64,000 nucleotides of DNA from Vibrio sp. CB1-14 (GTDB lineage Bacteria; Pseudomonadota; Gammaproteobacteria; Enterobacterales; Vibrionaceae): the NCBI RefSeq assembly GCF_040412085.2, contig NZ_CP115920.1, forward strand, positions 558,001-622,000. The letters run 5' to 3'. The notes under the pieces were generated by a model. The model was not told the origin of the DNA, did no database searches, and saw only the letters and a program-made list of their open reading frames with translations. Shown in pieces: positions 56,165 through 64,000 of this stretch. Within the stretch, counting starts at the first letter, position 1. Each line of letters opens with the position of its first letter. The position numbers and the translations under genes were made by a program.

Positions 56165-58843
56165 ATGTCTGACATGAAGCATGACGTAGATGCACTGGAA
56201 ACTCAAGATTGGCTTCAAGCACTTGAATCCGTTGTTCGTGAAGAAGGTGTAGAACGTGCACAATTTCTACTAGAAACTGTTCTAGAGAAAGCTCGTTTAG
56301 ATGGCGTTGATATGCCAACAGGCATCAACACTAACTACATCAACACCATTCCAGCAGCTCAAGAACCAGCATACCCTGGTGATACCACACTTGAGCGTCG
56401 TATTCGTTCGATTATTCGCTGGAACGCAATCATGATCGTATTGCGTGCTTCTAAGAAAGACCTAGACCTTGGTGGTCACATGGCTTCTTACCAGTCTGCA
56501 GCAGCATTCTACGAAGTTTGTTTCAACCACTTCTTCCGTGCTCCAAACGAGACGGATGGTGGCGATCTAGTTTACTACCAAGGTCACATCTCACCGGGTA
56601 TCTACTCTCGTGCGTTCGTTGAGGGTCGTCTAACTGAAGAGCAGCTAGACAACTTCCGTCAAGAAGTAGACGGTAAAGGTGTTCCTTCATACCCACACCC
56701 TAAACTGATGCCTGAGTTCTGGCAGTTCCCAACAGTATCTATGGGTCTTGGTCCAATTTCTGCTATCTACCAAGCGCGTTTCCTTAAGTACCTAAACGGC
56801 CGTGGTCTGAAAGATACGTCTGCTCAACGCGTTTACGCCTTCCTAGGTGACGGTGAGATGGATGAGCCAGAATCACGTGGTGCTATTTCTTTCGCTGCGC
56901 GTGAGAAGCTAGACAACCTATGTTTCCTAATCAACTGTAACCTACAGCGTCTAGACGGTCCTGTAATGGGTAACGGTAAGATCATTCAAGAGCTTGAAGG
57001 TCTATTCAAAGGTGCTGGCTGGAACGTAGTGAAAGTTATCTGGGGTAACAACTGGGACGCACTACTGGCTAAAGATACGACGGGTAAGCTACTACAGCTT
57101 ATGAACGAAACGATCGATGGCGACTACCAAACATTCAAATCTAAAGATGGCGCATACGTACGTGAGCACTTCTTTGGTAAGTACCCAGAAACAGCTGCAC
57201 TTGTTGCAGATATGACTGACGACCAAATCTTCGAATTGAAGCGTGGTGGTCACGATTCTTCTAAGCTGTTTGCTGCGTTTAACAATGCAAAAGAAACAAA
57301 CGGCAAGCCAACGGTAATCCTAGCTAAGACTGTTAAAGGTTACGGCATGGGTGAAGCGGCTGAAGGTAAGAACATCGCTCACGGTGTTAAGAAGATGGAC
57401 ATGACTCACGTACAATACCTACGTGATCGTCTAGGTCTACAAGACCTTCTTTCTGATGAGAAAGTGGCTGAACTGCCTTACCTAAAACTGGAAGAAGGTT
57501 CTGCTGAGTACGAATACCTACATGCTCGTCGTAAAGCTCTGAAAGGCTACACGCCACAGCGTCTACCTAAGTTTACTCAAGAGTTCAAAGTACCAGAGCT
57601 AGAAGAGTTTGCTCCTCTACTAGGTGCTCAGAAGCGTGAAATTTCAACGACAATGGCTTATGTACGTACGTTGAACATTCTTCTTAAAGACAAGAACATC
57701 GGTAAGAACATCGTTCCTATCATCTGTGATGAAGCGCGTACGTTCGGTATGGAAGGTCTATTCCGTCAGGTTGGTATCTACAACCCTGACGGTCAAGAAT
57801 ACACACCTGAAGATAAAGGCATCGTTTCTTACTACAAAGAAGCAACATCAGGCCAAGTTCTTCAAGAAGGTATCAACGAACTAGGTTCAATGGCATCTTG
57901 GGTTGCTGCTGCTACTTCATACAGCACAAACGATCTGCCAATGATTCCGTTCTACATCTACTACTCAATGTTCGGTTTCCAACGTATTGGTGACATGGCA
58001 TGGCTAGCAGGTGACCAACAAGCTCGTGGCTTCCTACTAGGCGCTACAGCTGGTCGTACAACACTGAACGGTGAAGGTCTACAGCACGAAGATGGCCACT
58101 CGCACATTCAAGCGAACACTATCCCTAACTGTATCTCTTACGACCCAACATTCGCTTACGAGCTAGCAGTAATCATGCAAGATGGTATCCGTCGTATGTA
58201 CGGTCCTGAGCAAGAAAATATTTACTACTACCTAACAGTAATGAATGAAAATTACGCGATGCCAGCAATGCCAGAAGGCGCTGAAGAAGGCATCCGTAAA
58301 GGTATCTACAAGCTTGAGTCTCACCTTCCTCAAGGCGAACAGGCTGCTAAGGGTAAAGTTCAGCTAATGAGCTCTGGTACTATCATGAACGAAGTACGTA
58401 AAGCAGCGACTATCCTGAGCGAAGAGTACGGTGTTGCGTCTGACGTGTTCTCTGTAACATCGTTCAACGAGCTAACTCGTGACGGTCAAAACGTAGAGCG
58501 TTACAACATGCTTCACCCAGAAGCAGAGGCGAAAGTACCTTACATCACAACAGTTCTAGGTAACGAGCCAGCAATCGCTGCGACCGACTACATGAAGAAC
58601 TACGCTGAGCAAGTACGCGCATTCATGCCTACTGAGTCATACAAAGTACTTGGTACCGATGGTTACGGCCGCTCAGACAGCCGTGAAAACCTACGTCGTC
58701 ACTTCGAAGTTAACGCTGGCTACGTGGTAGTTGCAGCGCTAACTGAACTAGCGAAGCGCGGTGATGTTGAGAAGTCTGTTGTGGCTGAAGCAATCGCTAA
58801 GTTCAACATCAACACTGAAAAGACTAACCCACTTTACGCTTAA
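56165..58843 (+). CDS. aceE: Pyruvate dehydrogenase E1 component (homodimeric)
   Basis: This 892-residue thiamine-diphosphate enzyme decarboxylates pyruvate and acetylates the lipoyl groups of AceF. The ThDP motif region FLGDGEMDEPESRGA...NLQRLDGPV and the pyrimidine-domain segment CDEARTFGMEGLFRQVGIY are present, with length typical of the gamma-proteobacterial homodimeric E1. Codon use is strongly biased, fitting high expression. A Shine-Dalgarno (AGAAGGA) precedes the ATG, which follows pdhR by 56 bases. Confidence 0.97.
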   Translation: MSDMKHDVDALETQDWLQALESVVREEGVERAQFLLETVLEKARLDGVDMPTGINTNYINTIPAAQEPAYPGDTTLERRIRSIIRWNAIMIVLRASKKDLDLGGHMASYQSAAAFYEVCFNHFFRAPNETDGGDLVYYQGHISPGIYSRAFVEGRLTEEQLDNFRQEVDGKGVPSYPHPKLMPEFWQFPTVSMGLGPISAIYQARFLKYLNGRGLKDTSAQRVYAFLGDGEMDEPESRGAISFAAREKLDNLCFLINCNLQRLDGPVMGNGKIIQELEGLFKGAGWNVVKVIWGNNWDALLAKDTTGKLLQLMNETIDGDYQTFKSKDGAYVREHFFGKYPETAALVADMTDDQIFELKRGGHDSSKLFAAFNNAKETNGKPTVILAKTVKGYGMGEAAEGKNIAHGVKKMDMTHVQYLRDRLGLQDLLSDEKVAELPYLKLEEGSAEYEYLHARRKALKGYTPQRLPKFTQEFKVPELEEFAPLLGAQKREISTTMAYVRTLNILLKDKNIGKNIVPIICDEARTFGMEGLFRQVGIYNPDGQEYTPEDKGIVSYYKEATSGQVLQEGINELGSMASWVAAATSYSTNDLPMIPFYIYYSMFGFQRIGDMAWLAGDQQARGFLLGATAGRTTLNGEGLQHEDGHSHIQANTIPNCISYDPTFAYELAVIMQDGIRRMYGPEQENIYYYLTVMNENYAMPAMPEGAEEGIRKGIYKLESHLPQGEQAAKGKVQLMSSGTIMNEVRKAATILSEEYGVASDVFSVTSFNELTRDGQNVERYNMLHPEAEAKVPYITTVLGNEPAIAATDYMKNYAEQVRAFMPTESYKVLGTDGYGRSDSRENLRRHFEVNAGYVVVAALTELAKRGDVEKSVVAEAIAKFNINTEKTNPLYA

Positions 58844-58873
58844 TACAGCGCTTAATTAGAAGGTAAATAAGCA

Positions 58874-60769
58874 ATGGCAATCGAAATTAATGTACCTGAC
58901 ATCGGTGCGGATGAGGTTGAAGTTACTGAGATTCTTGTAAGCGTTGGCGACAAGGTGGAAGAAGAGCAGTCTCTTATCACGGTTGAAGGCGACAAGGCTT
59001 CTATGGAAGTTCCAGCGTCTCAAGCAGGTATCGTTAAAGAAATCAAAGTAGCAGAAGGCGATTCTGTTACTACTGGTTCTCTAATTATGATTTTCGAAGC
59101 CGAGGGGGCAGCTGACGCTGCTCCTGCTCCTGCGACGGAAGCGGCTCCAGCAGCGGCTCCAGCTCCAGCAGCAGCGGCTGAACTTAAAGAAGTTCACGTT
59201 CCAGATATCGGTGGCGACGAAGTAGAAGTTACTGAAATCATGGTTAAAGTTGGCGATGCAGTAGAAGAAGAGCAATCTCTTCTAACTGTAGAAGGCGACA
59301 AAGCTTCTATGGAAGTACCAGCTCCATTTGCAGGTACGGTTAAAGAGATCAAGATTGCTGAAGGTGATTCAGTAACGACTGGTTCTCTTGTTATGGTATT
59401 TGAAACTGCCGGTTCTGGTGCGCCAGCAGCTGCTCCTGCAGTTGAAGCAGCTCCTGCAGCAGCTCCTGCGGCGTCTGCTGAAAAAGAAGTTAACGTTCCA
59501 GATATCGGCGGCGACGAAGTAGAAGTTACTGAGATCATGGTTAAAGTTGGCGATACAGTAGAAGAAGAGCAATCTCTAATTACTGTAGAAGGCGACAAAG
59601 CTTCTATGGAAGTACCAGCACCATTCGCAGGCACAGTTAAAGAGATCAAGATTGCTGAAGGTGATTCAGTAACAACTGGCTCTTTAATCATGGTATTTGA
59701 GGTGGCCGGCACTCCGGTGGCTGGCGCAGCTCCAGTAGCAGCTCCTGTTCAAGCGGCGGCACCTGCGGCAGCGGCTCCGGCTCCAGCAGCGAAAGCGGAT
59801 GCAGCACCGCAAGCGAACGACTTCCAAGAAAACAACGACTACGCACATGCGTCTCCTGTTGTTCGTCGTCTAGCTCGCGAATTTGGCGTTAACCTATCTA
59901 AGGTTAAAGGTACTGGCCGTAAGAGCCGTATCCTTAAAGAAGACGTTCAGTCTTACGTTAAAGATGCACTTAAGCGTCTTGAGTCTGGTGCTGCGGCATC
60001 TGGCAAAGGCGGTGACGGCTCTGCTCTTGGTCTACTACCTTGGCCGAAGGTTGACTTCAGCAAGTTTGGTGAGACTGAAGTTCAGAAGCTTTCTAAGATC
60101 AAGAAGATCTCTGGTGCTAACCTACACCGTAACTGGGTAATGATCCCGCACGTTACACAGTGGGATAACGCGGATATCACAGCGCTAGAAGCGTTCCGTA
60201 AAGAGCAAAACGCTATCGAAGCGAAGAAAGATTCAGGTATGAAGATCACGCCACTAGTGTTCATCATGAAAGCTGTTGCTAAAGCACTTGAAGCCTTCCC
60301 AGCGTTTAACTCCTCTCTATCTGAAGATGGCGAGAGCATCATTCTTAAGAAGTACGTAAACGTTGGTATCGCAGTGGATACACCAAACGGTCTTGTTGTT
60401 CCTGTATTTAAAGACGTGAACAAGAAGGGCATCTACGAGCTATCTGAAGAGCTAATGGTTATCTCTAAGAAAGCACGTTCAGGCAAGCTAACTGCTGCAG
60501 ATATGCAAGGTGGCTGTTTCACTATCTCAAGCCTAGGCGGCATCGGTGGTACTGCATTTACACCTATCGTAAATGCACCTGAAGTTGGTATCCTTGGTGT
60601 GTCTAAGTCTGAAATGAAGCCAGTATGGAACGGTAAAGAATTTGAACCGCGCCTACAGCTGCCACTTTCACTATCGTACGATCACCGTGTGATTGACGGT
60701 GCGGAAGGTGCACGTTTCATTACTTATCTAAACAGCTGCTTGAGCGATATTCGTCGCTTGGTGCTTTAA
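58874..60769 (+). CDS. aceF: Pyruvate dehydrogenase E2, dihydrolipoyl acetyltransferase with three lipoyl domains
   Basis: This 631-residue core protein passes acetyl groups to CoA. There are three lipoyl domains (residues ~2-75, ~108-180, ~205-278), each with the lipoylated Lys in [10 protein letters not shown], joined by Ala-Pro-rich flexible linkers. The peripheral subunit-binding domain (~325-360, [20 protein letters not shown]) and the catalytic domain ending in [15 protein letters not shown] follow. Lipoyl domains 2 and 3 are nearly identical at the DNA level with a 288-base spacing. It lies 30 bases after aceE. Confidence 0.97.
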   Translation: MAIEINVPDIGADEVEVTEILVSVGDKVEEEQSLITVEGDKASMEVPASQAGIVKEIKVAEGDSVTTGSLIMIFEAEGAADAAPAPATEAAPAAAPAPAAAAELKEVHVPDIGGDEVEVTEIMVKVGDAVEEEQSLLTVEGDKASMEVPAPFAGTVKEIKIAEGDSVTTGSLVMVFETAGSGAPAAAPAVEAAPAAAPAASAEKEVNVPDIGGDEVEVTEIMVKVGDTVEEEQSLITVEGDKASMEVPAPFAGTVKEIKIAEGDSVTTGSLIMVFEVAGTPVAGAAPVAAPVQAAAPAAAAPAPAAKADAAPQANDFQENNDYAHASPVVRRLAREFGVNLSKVKGTGRKSRILKEDVQSYVKDALKRLESGAAASGKGGDGSALGLLPWPKVDFSKFGETEVQKLSKIKKISGANLHRNWVMIPHVTQWDNADITALEAFRKEQNAIEAKKDSGMKITPLVFIMKAVAKALEAFPAFNSSLSEDGESIILKKYVNVGIAVDTPNGLVVPVFKDVNKKGIYELSEELMVISKKARSGKLTAADMQGGCFTISSLGGIGGTAFTPIVNAPEVGILGVSKSEMKPVWNGKEFEPRLQLPLSLSYDHRVIDGAEGARFITYLNSCLSDIRRLVL

Positions 60770-61156
60770 GGTAGCTGACTGACCCCCTCTAGCTCCCCCG
60801 GCTACGCGCCGCGTTATTAAGGGGGAGAACTACGGGCTAGCTCCTAGCGTCGCATCACCTTTTCAAACAAGCGATGCGCAGCGAGCCTAAGTTCCTTCCC
60901 TTAATAAGGGGAGGCCAGGAGGGGTTAAAAACCAAATTCATACAACAATTCCCCGTGAATTGTCGTCTAGCTCACAGGCTAAATTGATTTACTTTTCACA
61001 CCATTAACATCTCTGTAAAATGTTGGCGGTCTGAAATCATAAATATTTAAACTCATTACGCTATAAACGTTGTCATAAGGCGTTTGAGCGAAGTTTATAA
61101 AAAAGAAAATCAATACCCACTCAGCCTGTTAGGGATAATGACTACAAGAGGTCAAA
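60770..61156. promoter_or_regulatory. aceF-lpdA intergenic region
   Basis: This 387-base gap contains the palindromic element at 60781-60927 and then an AT-rich stretch preceding lpdA, which probably carries the separate lpdA promoter. AGAGGT lies before the lpdA ATG. No gene is seen. Confidence 0.55.
60781..60927. repeat. MITE-like palindromic element between aceF and lpdA
   Basis: About 147 bases have imperfect inverted ends: CCCCCTCTAGCTCCCCC on the left and GGGGAGGCCAGGAGGGG on the right. Internal inverted pairs include TTATTAAGGGGGAG (near 60814) with CTTCCCTTAATAAGG, and GCGTCGCATC with GCGATGCGC. There is no coding capacity. It resembles small dispersed non-autonomous elements found in Vibrio intergenic regions. 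Confidence 0.65.
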
Positions 61157-62584
61157 ATGAGCAAAGAAATTAAAGCCCAAGTTGTTGTACTTGGTTCTGG
61201 TCCTGCTGGTTACTCTGCCGCATTCCGCTGTGCAGACCTAGGTCTTGAAACTGTTCTTATCGAACGTTATAGCACCTTAGGTGGTGTGTGTCTGAATGTG
61301 GGTTGTATCCCATCTAAAGCGCTTCTTCACGTTTCAAAAGTTATCGAAGAAGCCAAAGCAATGGCTGAACATGGTGTTGTTTTCGGTGAGCCACAAACAG
61401 ACATCAACAAGATCCGTATCTGGAAAGAGAAGGTTGTAAACCAGCTAACTGGTGGTCTTGGCGGTATGGCTAAGATGCGTAAAGTTAACATCGTTAACGG
61501 TTACGGTAAGTTCACTGGCCCTAACTCGATCCTTGTTGAAGGTGAAGGCGAGTCAACAACAGTAACGTTTGACAACGCTATCATCGCAGCAGGCTCTCGC
61601 CCGATCAAACTGCCATTCATTCCACACGAAGATCCACGTATTTGGGACTCAACCGACGCTCTTGAGCTAAAAGAAGTACCAGGAAAACTGCTTATCATGG
61701 GTGGTGGTATCATCGGTCTAGAAATGGCTACGGTATACCACTCTCTAGGTTCTAAAGTTGACGTGGTTGAGATGTTTGACCAGCTTATCCCTGCAGCGGA
61801 TAAAGATATGGTTAAGGTTTACACCAAGCGTATTAAGAACAAGTTCAACTTGATGCTTGAGACCAAAGTAACGGCCGTTGAAGCGAAAGAAGACGGTATT
61901 TATGTTTCAATGGAAGGCAAGAAAGCCCCTGCTGAAGCTGAGCGTTACGATGCAGTTCTTGTTGCTATCGGTCGCGTGCCAAACGGTCTGCTTCTTGATG
62001 CCGAGAAAGCGGGTATTGAAGTGGATGAGCGCGGCTTTATCAATGTTGATAAGCAAATGCGTACTAACGTTCCACATATTCACGCTATCGGTGACATCGT
62101 TGGTCAGCCAATGCTTGCTCACAAAGGTGTGCATGAAGGTCACGTAGCGGCTGAGGTTATTTCTGGTAAGAAGCACTACTTTGACCCGAAAGTGATTCCT
62201 TCAATTGCTTACACTGAGCCAGAAGTGGCATGGGTTGGTAAGACAGAAAAAGAAGCGAAAGCGGAAGGCATTAACTACGAAGTGGCGACATTCCCATGGG
62301 CAGCATCAGGCCGTGCTATCGCGTCTGACTGTGCTGATGGTATGACTAAGCTTATCTTTGATAAAGAGTCTCACCGTGTTATTGGTGGTGCTATCGTTGG
62401 TACTAACGGTGGTGAACTGCTTGGTGAAATCGGTCTAGCGATCGAGATGGGTTGTGATGCAGAAGATATCGCTCTGACTATCCACGCTCACCCAACACTA
62501 CACGAATCTGTAGGTCTTGCAGCAGAAGTATTTGAAGGCACAATCACTGACCTTCCAAATGCGAAAGCGAAGAAAAAGAAGTAA
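61157..62584 (+). CDS. lpdA: Dihydrolipoyl dehydrogenase (E3)
   Basis: This 475-residue flavoprotein reoxidises dihydrolipoamide of the pyruvate and 2-oxoglutarate dehydrogenase complexes with NAD+. The FAD motif VVLGSGPAGYSAAFR, redox disulfide GGVCLNVGCIPSK, NAD-binding GGGIIGLEMA, and C-terminal HAHPTLHES with the catalytic His are intact. It has its own probable promoter downstream of the palindromic element. Confidence 0.97.
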   Translation: MSKEIKAQVVVLGSGPAGYSAAFRCADLGLETVLIERYSTLGGVCLNVGCIPSKALLHVSKVIEEAKAMAEHGVVFGEPQTDINKIRIWKEKVVNQLTGGLGGMAKMRKVNIVNGYGKFTGPNSILVEGEGESTTVTFDNAIIAAGSRPIKLPFIPHEDPRIWDSTDALELKEVPGKLLIMGGGIIGLEMATVYHSLGSKVDVVEMFDQLIPAADKDMVKVYTKRIKNKFNLMLETKVTAVEAKEDGIYVSMEGKKAPAEAERYDAVLVAIGRVPNGLLLDAEKAGIEVDERGFINVDKQMRTNVPHIHAIGDIVGQPMLAHKGVHEGHVAAEVISGKKHYFDPKVIPSIAYTEPEVAWVGKTEKEAKAEGINYEVATFPWAASGRAIASDCADGMTKLIFDKESHRVIGGAIVGTNGGELLGEIGLAIEMGCDAEDIALTIHAHPTLHESVGLAAEVFEGTITDLPNAKAKKKK

Positions 62585-62598
62585 GTTCTGAATAAAGA

Positions 62599-62632
62599 AA
62601 AACGGCCAGTAGCAATACTGGCCGTTTTTTTA
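62599..62632 (+). terminator. Intrinsic terminator of lpdA
   Basis: AAAACGGCCAGT-AGCAAT-ACTGGCCGTTTT is followed by TTTTA: a perfect 12-bp stem with a full T run. The A run on its left would also allow action on the converging luxR-type transcript. Confidence 0.92.
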
Positions 62633-62714
62633 TGGTTTTGATTTATCGCTTTGAATTGTCACTTCTATTTGCGCGAGGCAAGTAGCTAGCGAGGTTCTAG
62701 TCGCGATGAGCAAA

Positions 62715-63341
62715 CTAAGATGCGTGCGCTTCACCGTTGTTGTAAATACACACCATGTCCATATAGCAATCAGTGAGTGATTTTACGATATCGCTATCGT
62801 TAGTGCGCATTGCTTCTACAAATAGTGAGTAGCAAAGACCATGGAATAGGCTAGTTAAGTGTTTTGGATTGTGGTGTGGGCACACTTCACCGCGTTCAAT
62901 GGCTTTAATGAACATGTTTTCAATCAAAGCTTGGCTGGTTTTGTTTGAGCTAACAAACAGCGGCCAAACTTCATCACGTGTCGATGTGCTCCACTCAAAC
63001 CAGACTTTACTCCAGTGACAATCTTCGACCACCATGTCGACCACACCATCTAGGATGTTCGCCAAGTTGTCTTTGATGTTCACATCAAGATCAATCGTGT
63101 TAGATAGAAAGTTTGAGTACTGGCATACGACGTGATTGAGTACTTCATCCACCAAGTCTTCACGAGTTGGGAAATAGTTGAATACTGTTGCCACCGAGAC
63201 CTGTGCGATTTCAGCGATATCGGCGTGTCCCCCGCGTCCAATGCCACGCTTTGCAAATACTTCAAGCGCTATCTCCATAAGCTGTAGTTTACGCTTTTGT
63301 GGAGACAGACGAGTCCTAGGTCTTTTTACTATAGAGTCCAT
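62715..63341 (-). CDS. luxR: Quorum-sensing master regulator of the LuxR/HapR/OpaR/SmcR (TetR) family
   Basis: This 208-residue TetR-type protein activates or represses genes at high cell density. The DNA-binding domain shows RPRTRLSPQKRK, FAKRGIGRGGHADIAEIAQ and VSVATVFNYFPTREDLVDEVLNHV, which is nearly invariant in Vibrio master regulators; the C-terminal ligand domain (WFEWSTSTRDEVWPLFV) is family-typical but more divergent. The start is ATG at 63341 (MDSIVKRP) with AAGGA upstream; a TTG six codons earlier overlaps the ribosome and sRNA site. It lies between lpdA and hpt, as in V. harveyi. The symbol varies by species. Confidence 0.93.
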   Translation of the reverse strand: MDSIVKRPRTRLSPQKRKLQLMEIALEVFAKRGIGRGGHADIAEIAQVSVATVFNYFPTREDLVDEVLNHVVCQYSNFLSNTIDLDVNIKDNLANILDGVVDMVVEDCHWSKVWFEWSTSTRDEVWPLFVSSNKTSQALIENMFIKAIERGEVCPHHNPKHLTSLFHGLCYSLFVEAMRTNDSDIVKSLTDCYMDMVCIYNNGEAHAS

Positions 63342-63350
63342 ATTGTTTTT

Positions 63351-63366
63351 CCTTGCCAACGATTGT
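63351..63366 (-). promoter_or_regulatory. Probable Qrr small-RNA pairing site over the luxR ribosome binding site
   Basis: The luxR leader reads ACAATCGTTGGCAAGG (minus strand) just before AAAAACAATATG. It is complementary, with a small gap, to the conserved Qrr core that contains CCTAGCCAACTGACGTTGTT. Pairing would cover the AAGG Shine-Dalgarno, as known for luxR/hapR repression at low cell density. Confidence 0.7.
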
Positions 63367-63573
63367 CGAGGTGGTGACTTTTTATTAGTCGCCTTATTCC
63401 TCGTTTATTATGAGTCAGCCATTTCACATGACGGAAAACCACATAAACCCTTTGACCGATGACGTTATACCAGTCTTTGTAGGGTTATTTCCAAAATGGA
63501 AATTAACTGCTCCTATTTTTCTAATTCCAAATAAGTGTAATGGTGCATATGTTAATGGTCAATAGTCATACAC

Positions 63574-63585
63574 TGATAATTATCA
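63574..63585. promoter_or_regulatory. Probable LuxR/HapR-family autoregulatory operator
   Basis: TGATAATTATCA is a 12-bp palindrome inside ACTGATAATTATCATAATT, resembling the LuxR consensus TTATTGATAAATTTATCAAT. It lies 233 bases upstream of the luxR start. LuxR is known to repress its own gene in V. harveyi. Confidence 0.55.
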
Positions 63586-63857
63586 TAATTAAGAGTAATT
63601 TATCTGCGTATCACATTTTGTTGTGAAATTAATAAAATATTTCAACAGAAGTCGTTAACAGTGGGGCGGTTATTGTAGTTGTTACCAAGGACTATGAGCG
63701 TGCTGCGGGTTTTTATCGGATGGTATAAAGTGATACTATTGCGCGCAAATTGACAGGCATGCCTAGGCGAGCGACTTTATCTTGATGTTTTATACTCTAT
63801 CAAGGTGCGCGGTCATGGCTGCGTTTGTTCTACCCATATACCAACATCGAGATAGAT

Positions 63858-64000
63858 ATGAAACATACTGTAGAAGTCATGATCTCTGAGCAAGAAGTTC
63901 ATGAGCGCGTACAAGTGTTAGGCAAAGCCATCACCGAACATTACCAAGGCAGCGAAGATCTAGTGATGGTCGGTCTGCTTCGTGGCTCATTTGTGTTTAT
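63858..64000 (+). CDS. hpt: Hypoxanthine phosphoribosyltransferase (5' part only)
   Basis: The first 47 residues ([20 protein letters not shown], then [13 protein letters not shown]) match the N-terminus of hypoxanthine-guanine phosphoribosyltransferase, which salvages purines to IMP/GMP. The LLRGSFVF strand-loop is the family's conserved pyrophosphate-site region. A GAG-type Shine-Dalgarno precedes the ATG. The gene runs off the right edge and diverges from the luxR-type gene, as in other vibrios. Confidence 0.92.
   Translation, partial: MKHTVEVMISEQEVHERVQVLGKAITEHYQGSEDLVMVGLLRGSFVF

Larger units (their letters stand above)
63342..63857. promoter_or_regulatory. luxR-hpt divergent intergenic region
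   Basis: This 516-base AT-rich region holds the luxR leader with the Qrr site, a probable LuxR-type operator at 63574-63585, and the hpt promoter. An inverted repeat CTTGAT-N12-ATCAAG (63781-63804) surrounds a TATACT and may mark the hpt promoter or an operator. No extra gene is convincing. Confidence 0.55.

Noticed and set aside
59194..59712. 172-codon minus-strand frame opposite aceF
   Set aside because: It is an antisense shadow produced by the alanine/proline-rich repeats and strong codon bias of aceF; no ribosome site or family match.
63342..63359. TTG start six codons upstream of luxR
   Set aside because: The codons coincide with the AAGGA ribosome site and Qrr pairing site of the ATG at 63341, and family proteins begin MDSI.

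Overview
The window looks like chromosome I of a marine Vibrio. The 16S/23S genes are Vibrio-like. The locus set is Vibrio core: a chitobiose PTS operon with its LacI regulator, pilTU, a complete pilABCD locus, aceEF-lpd, and a LuxR/HapR/OpaR-type quorum-sensing master regulator beside hpt. I could not fix the species from the sequence alone. There are no phage, plasmid, insertion sequence, CRISPR or integron signatures. Almost every gene belongs to a well-known family.

Region 1 (1-7.1 kb): the 3' end of an HD-GYP-type gene, then chitin-disaccharide utilisation. A secreted chitin oligosaccharide deacetylase (minus strand) diverges from chbB-chbC-chbA-chbF-chbG-lacI (plus strand). A LacI-type palindrome sits in the shared control region. 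Region 2 (7.1-18.5 kb): two complete, directly repeated rRNA operons, one with tRNA-Glu and one with tRNA-Ala in the 16S-23S spacer. They are separated by 384 bases carrying a second strong promoter, and a tRNA-Asp and a terminator close the block. The two operon copies differ by single-base indels and substitutions at positions that are otherwise universally conserved, which points to sequence or assembly error or to a damaged copy. Region 3 (18.8-21.2 kb): a single-Cache chemoreceptor and a five-tRNA array (Phe-Thr-Asn-Thr-Asn).

Region 4 (21.2-34.6 kb): pilU-pilT (minus) diverge from a housekeeping run yggS-proC-yggT-yggU-DUF4426-rdgB-hemW. An LTA-synthase-like sulfatase follows, then glsB and trmB (minus), and mutY-yggX-mltC (plus). 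A second tRNA array (Phe-Thr-Phe-Asn, 34.7-35.1 kb) closes it. Region 5 (35.2-46.7 kb): a CPA1 antiporter (minus), metH behind tandem MetJ boxes, corB and ypjD (minus), ffh, and the rpsP-rimM-trmD-rplS operon. Region 6 (46.7-54.2 kb): a 109-base tandem repeat, then on the minus strand pilA-pilB-pilC-pilD-coaE-zapD-yacG preceded by nadC. Region 7 (54.3-64 kb): ampD, pdhR-aceE-aceF behind PdhR boxes, a MITE-like palindromic element, lpdA, the convergent luxR-type regulator, and the start of hpt.

Functional links: two type IV pilus loci (assembly pilABCD and retraction pilTU) sit in the same 64 kb as chitin catabolism and a LuxR/HapR homologue, the pathways that Vibrio species coordinate during growth on chitin. 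The strongest regulatory signals read directly are a perfect 17-bp PdhR operator, tandem MetJ boxes, the LacI palindrome, and a Qrr-sRNA pairing site over the luxR ribosome binding site. I found no convincing novel multi-gene system. The most unusual items are the rRNA discrepancies, the structured leader of the LTA-synthase-like gene, the variant tRNA-Phe and the repeat elements.
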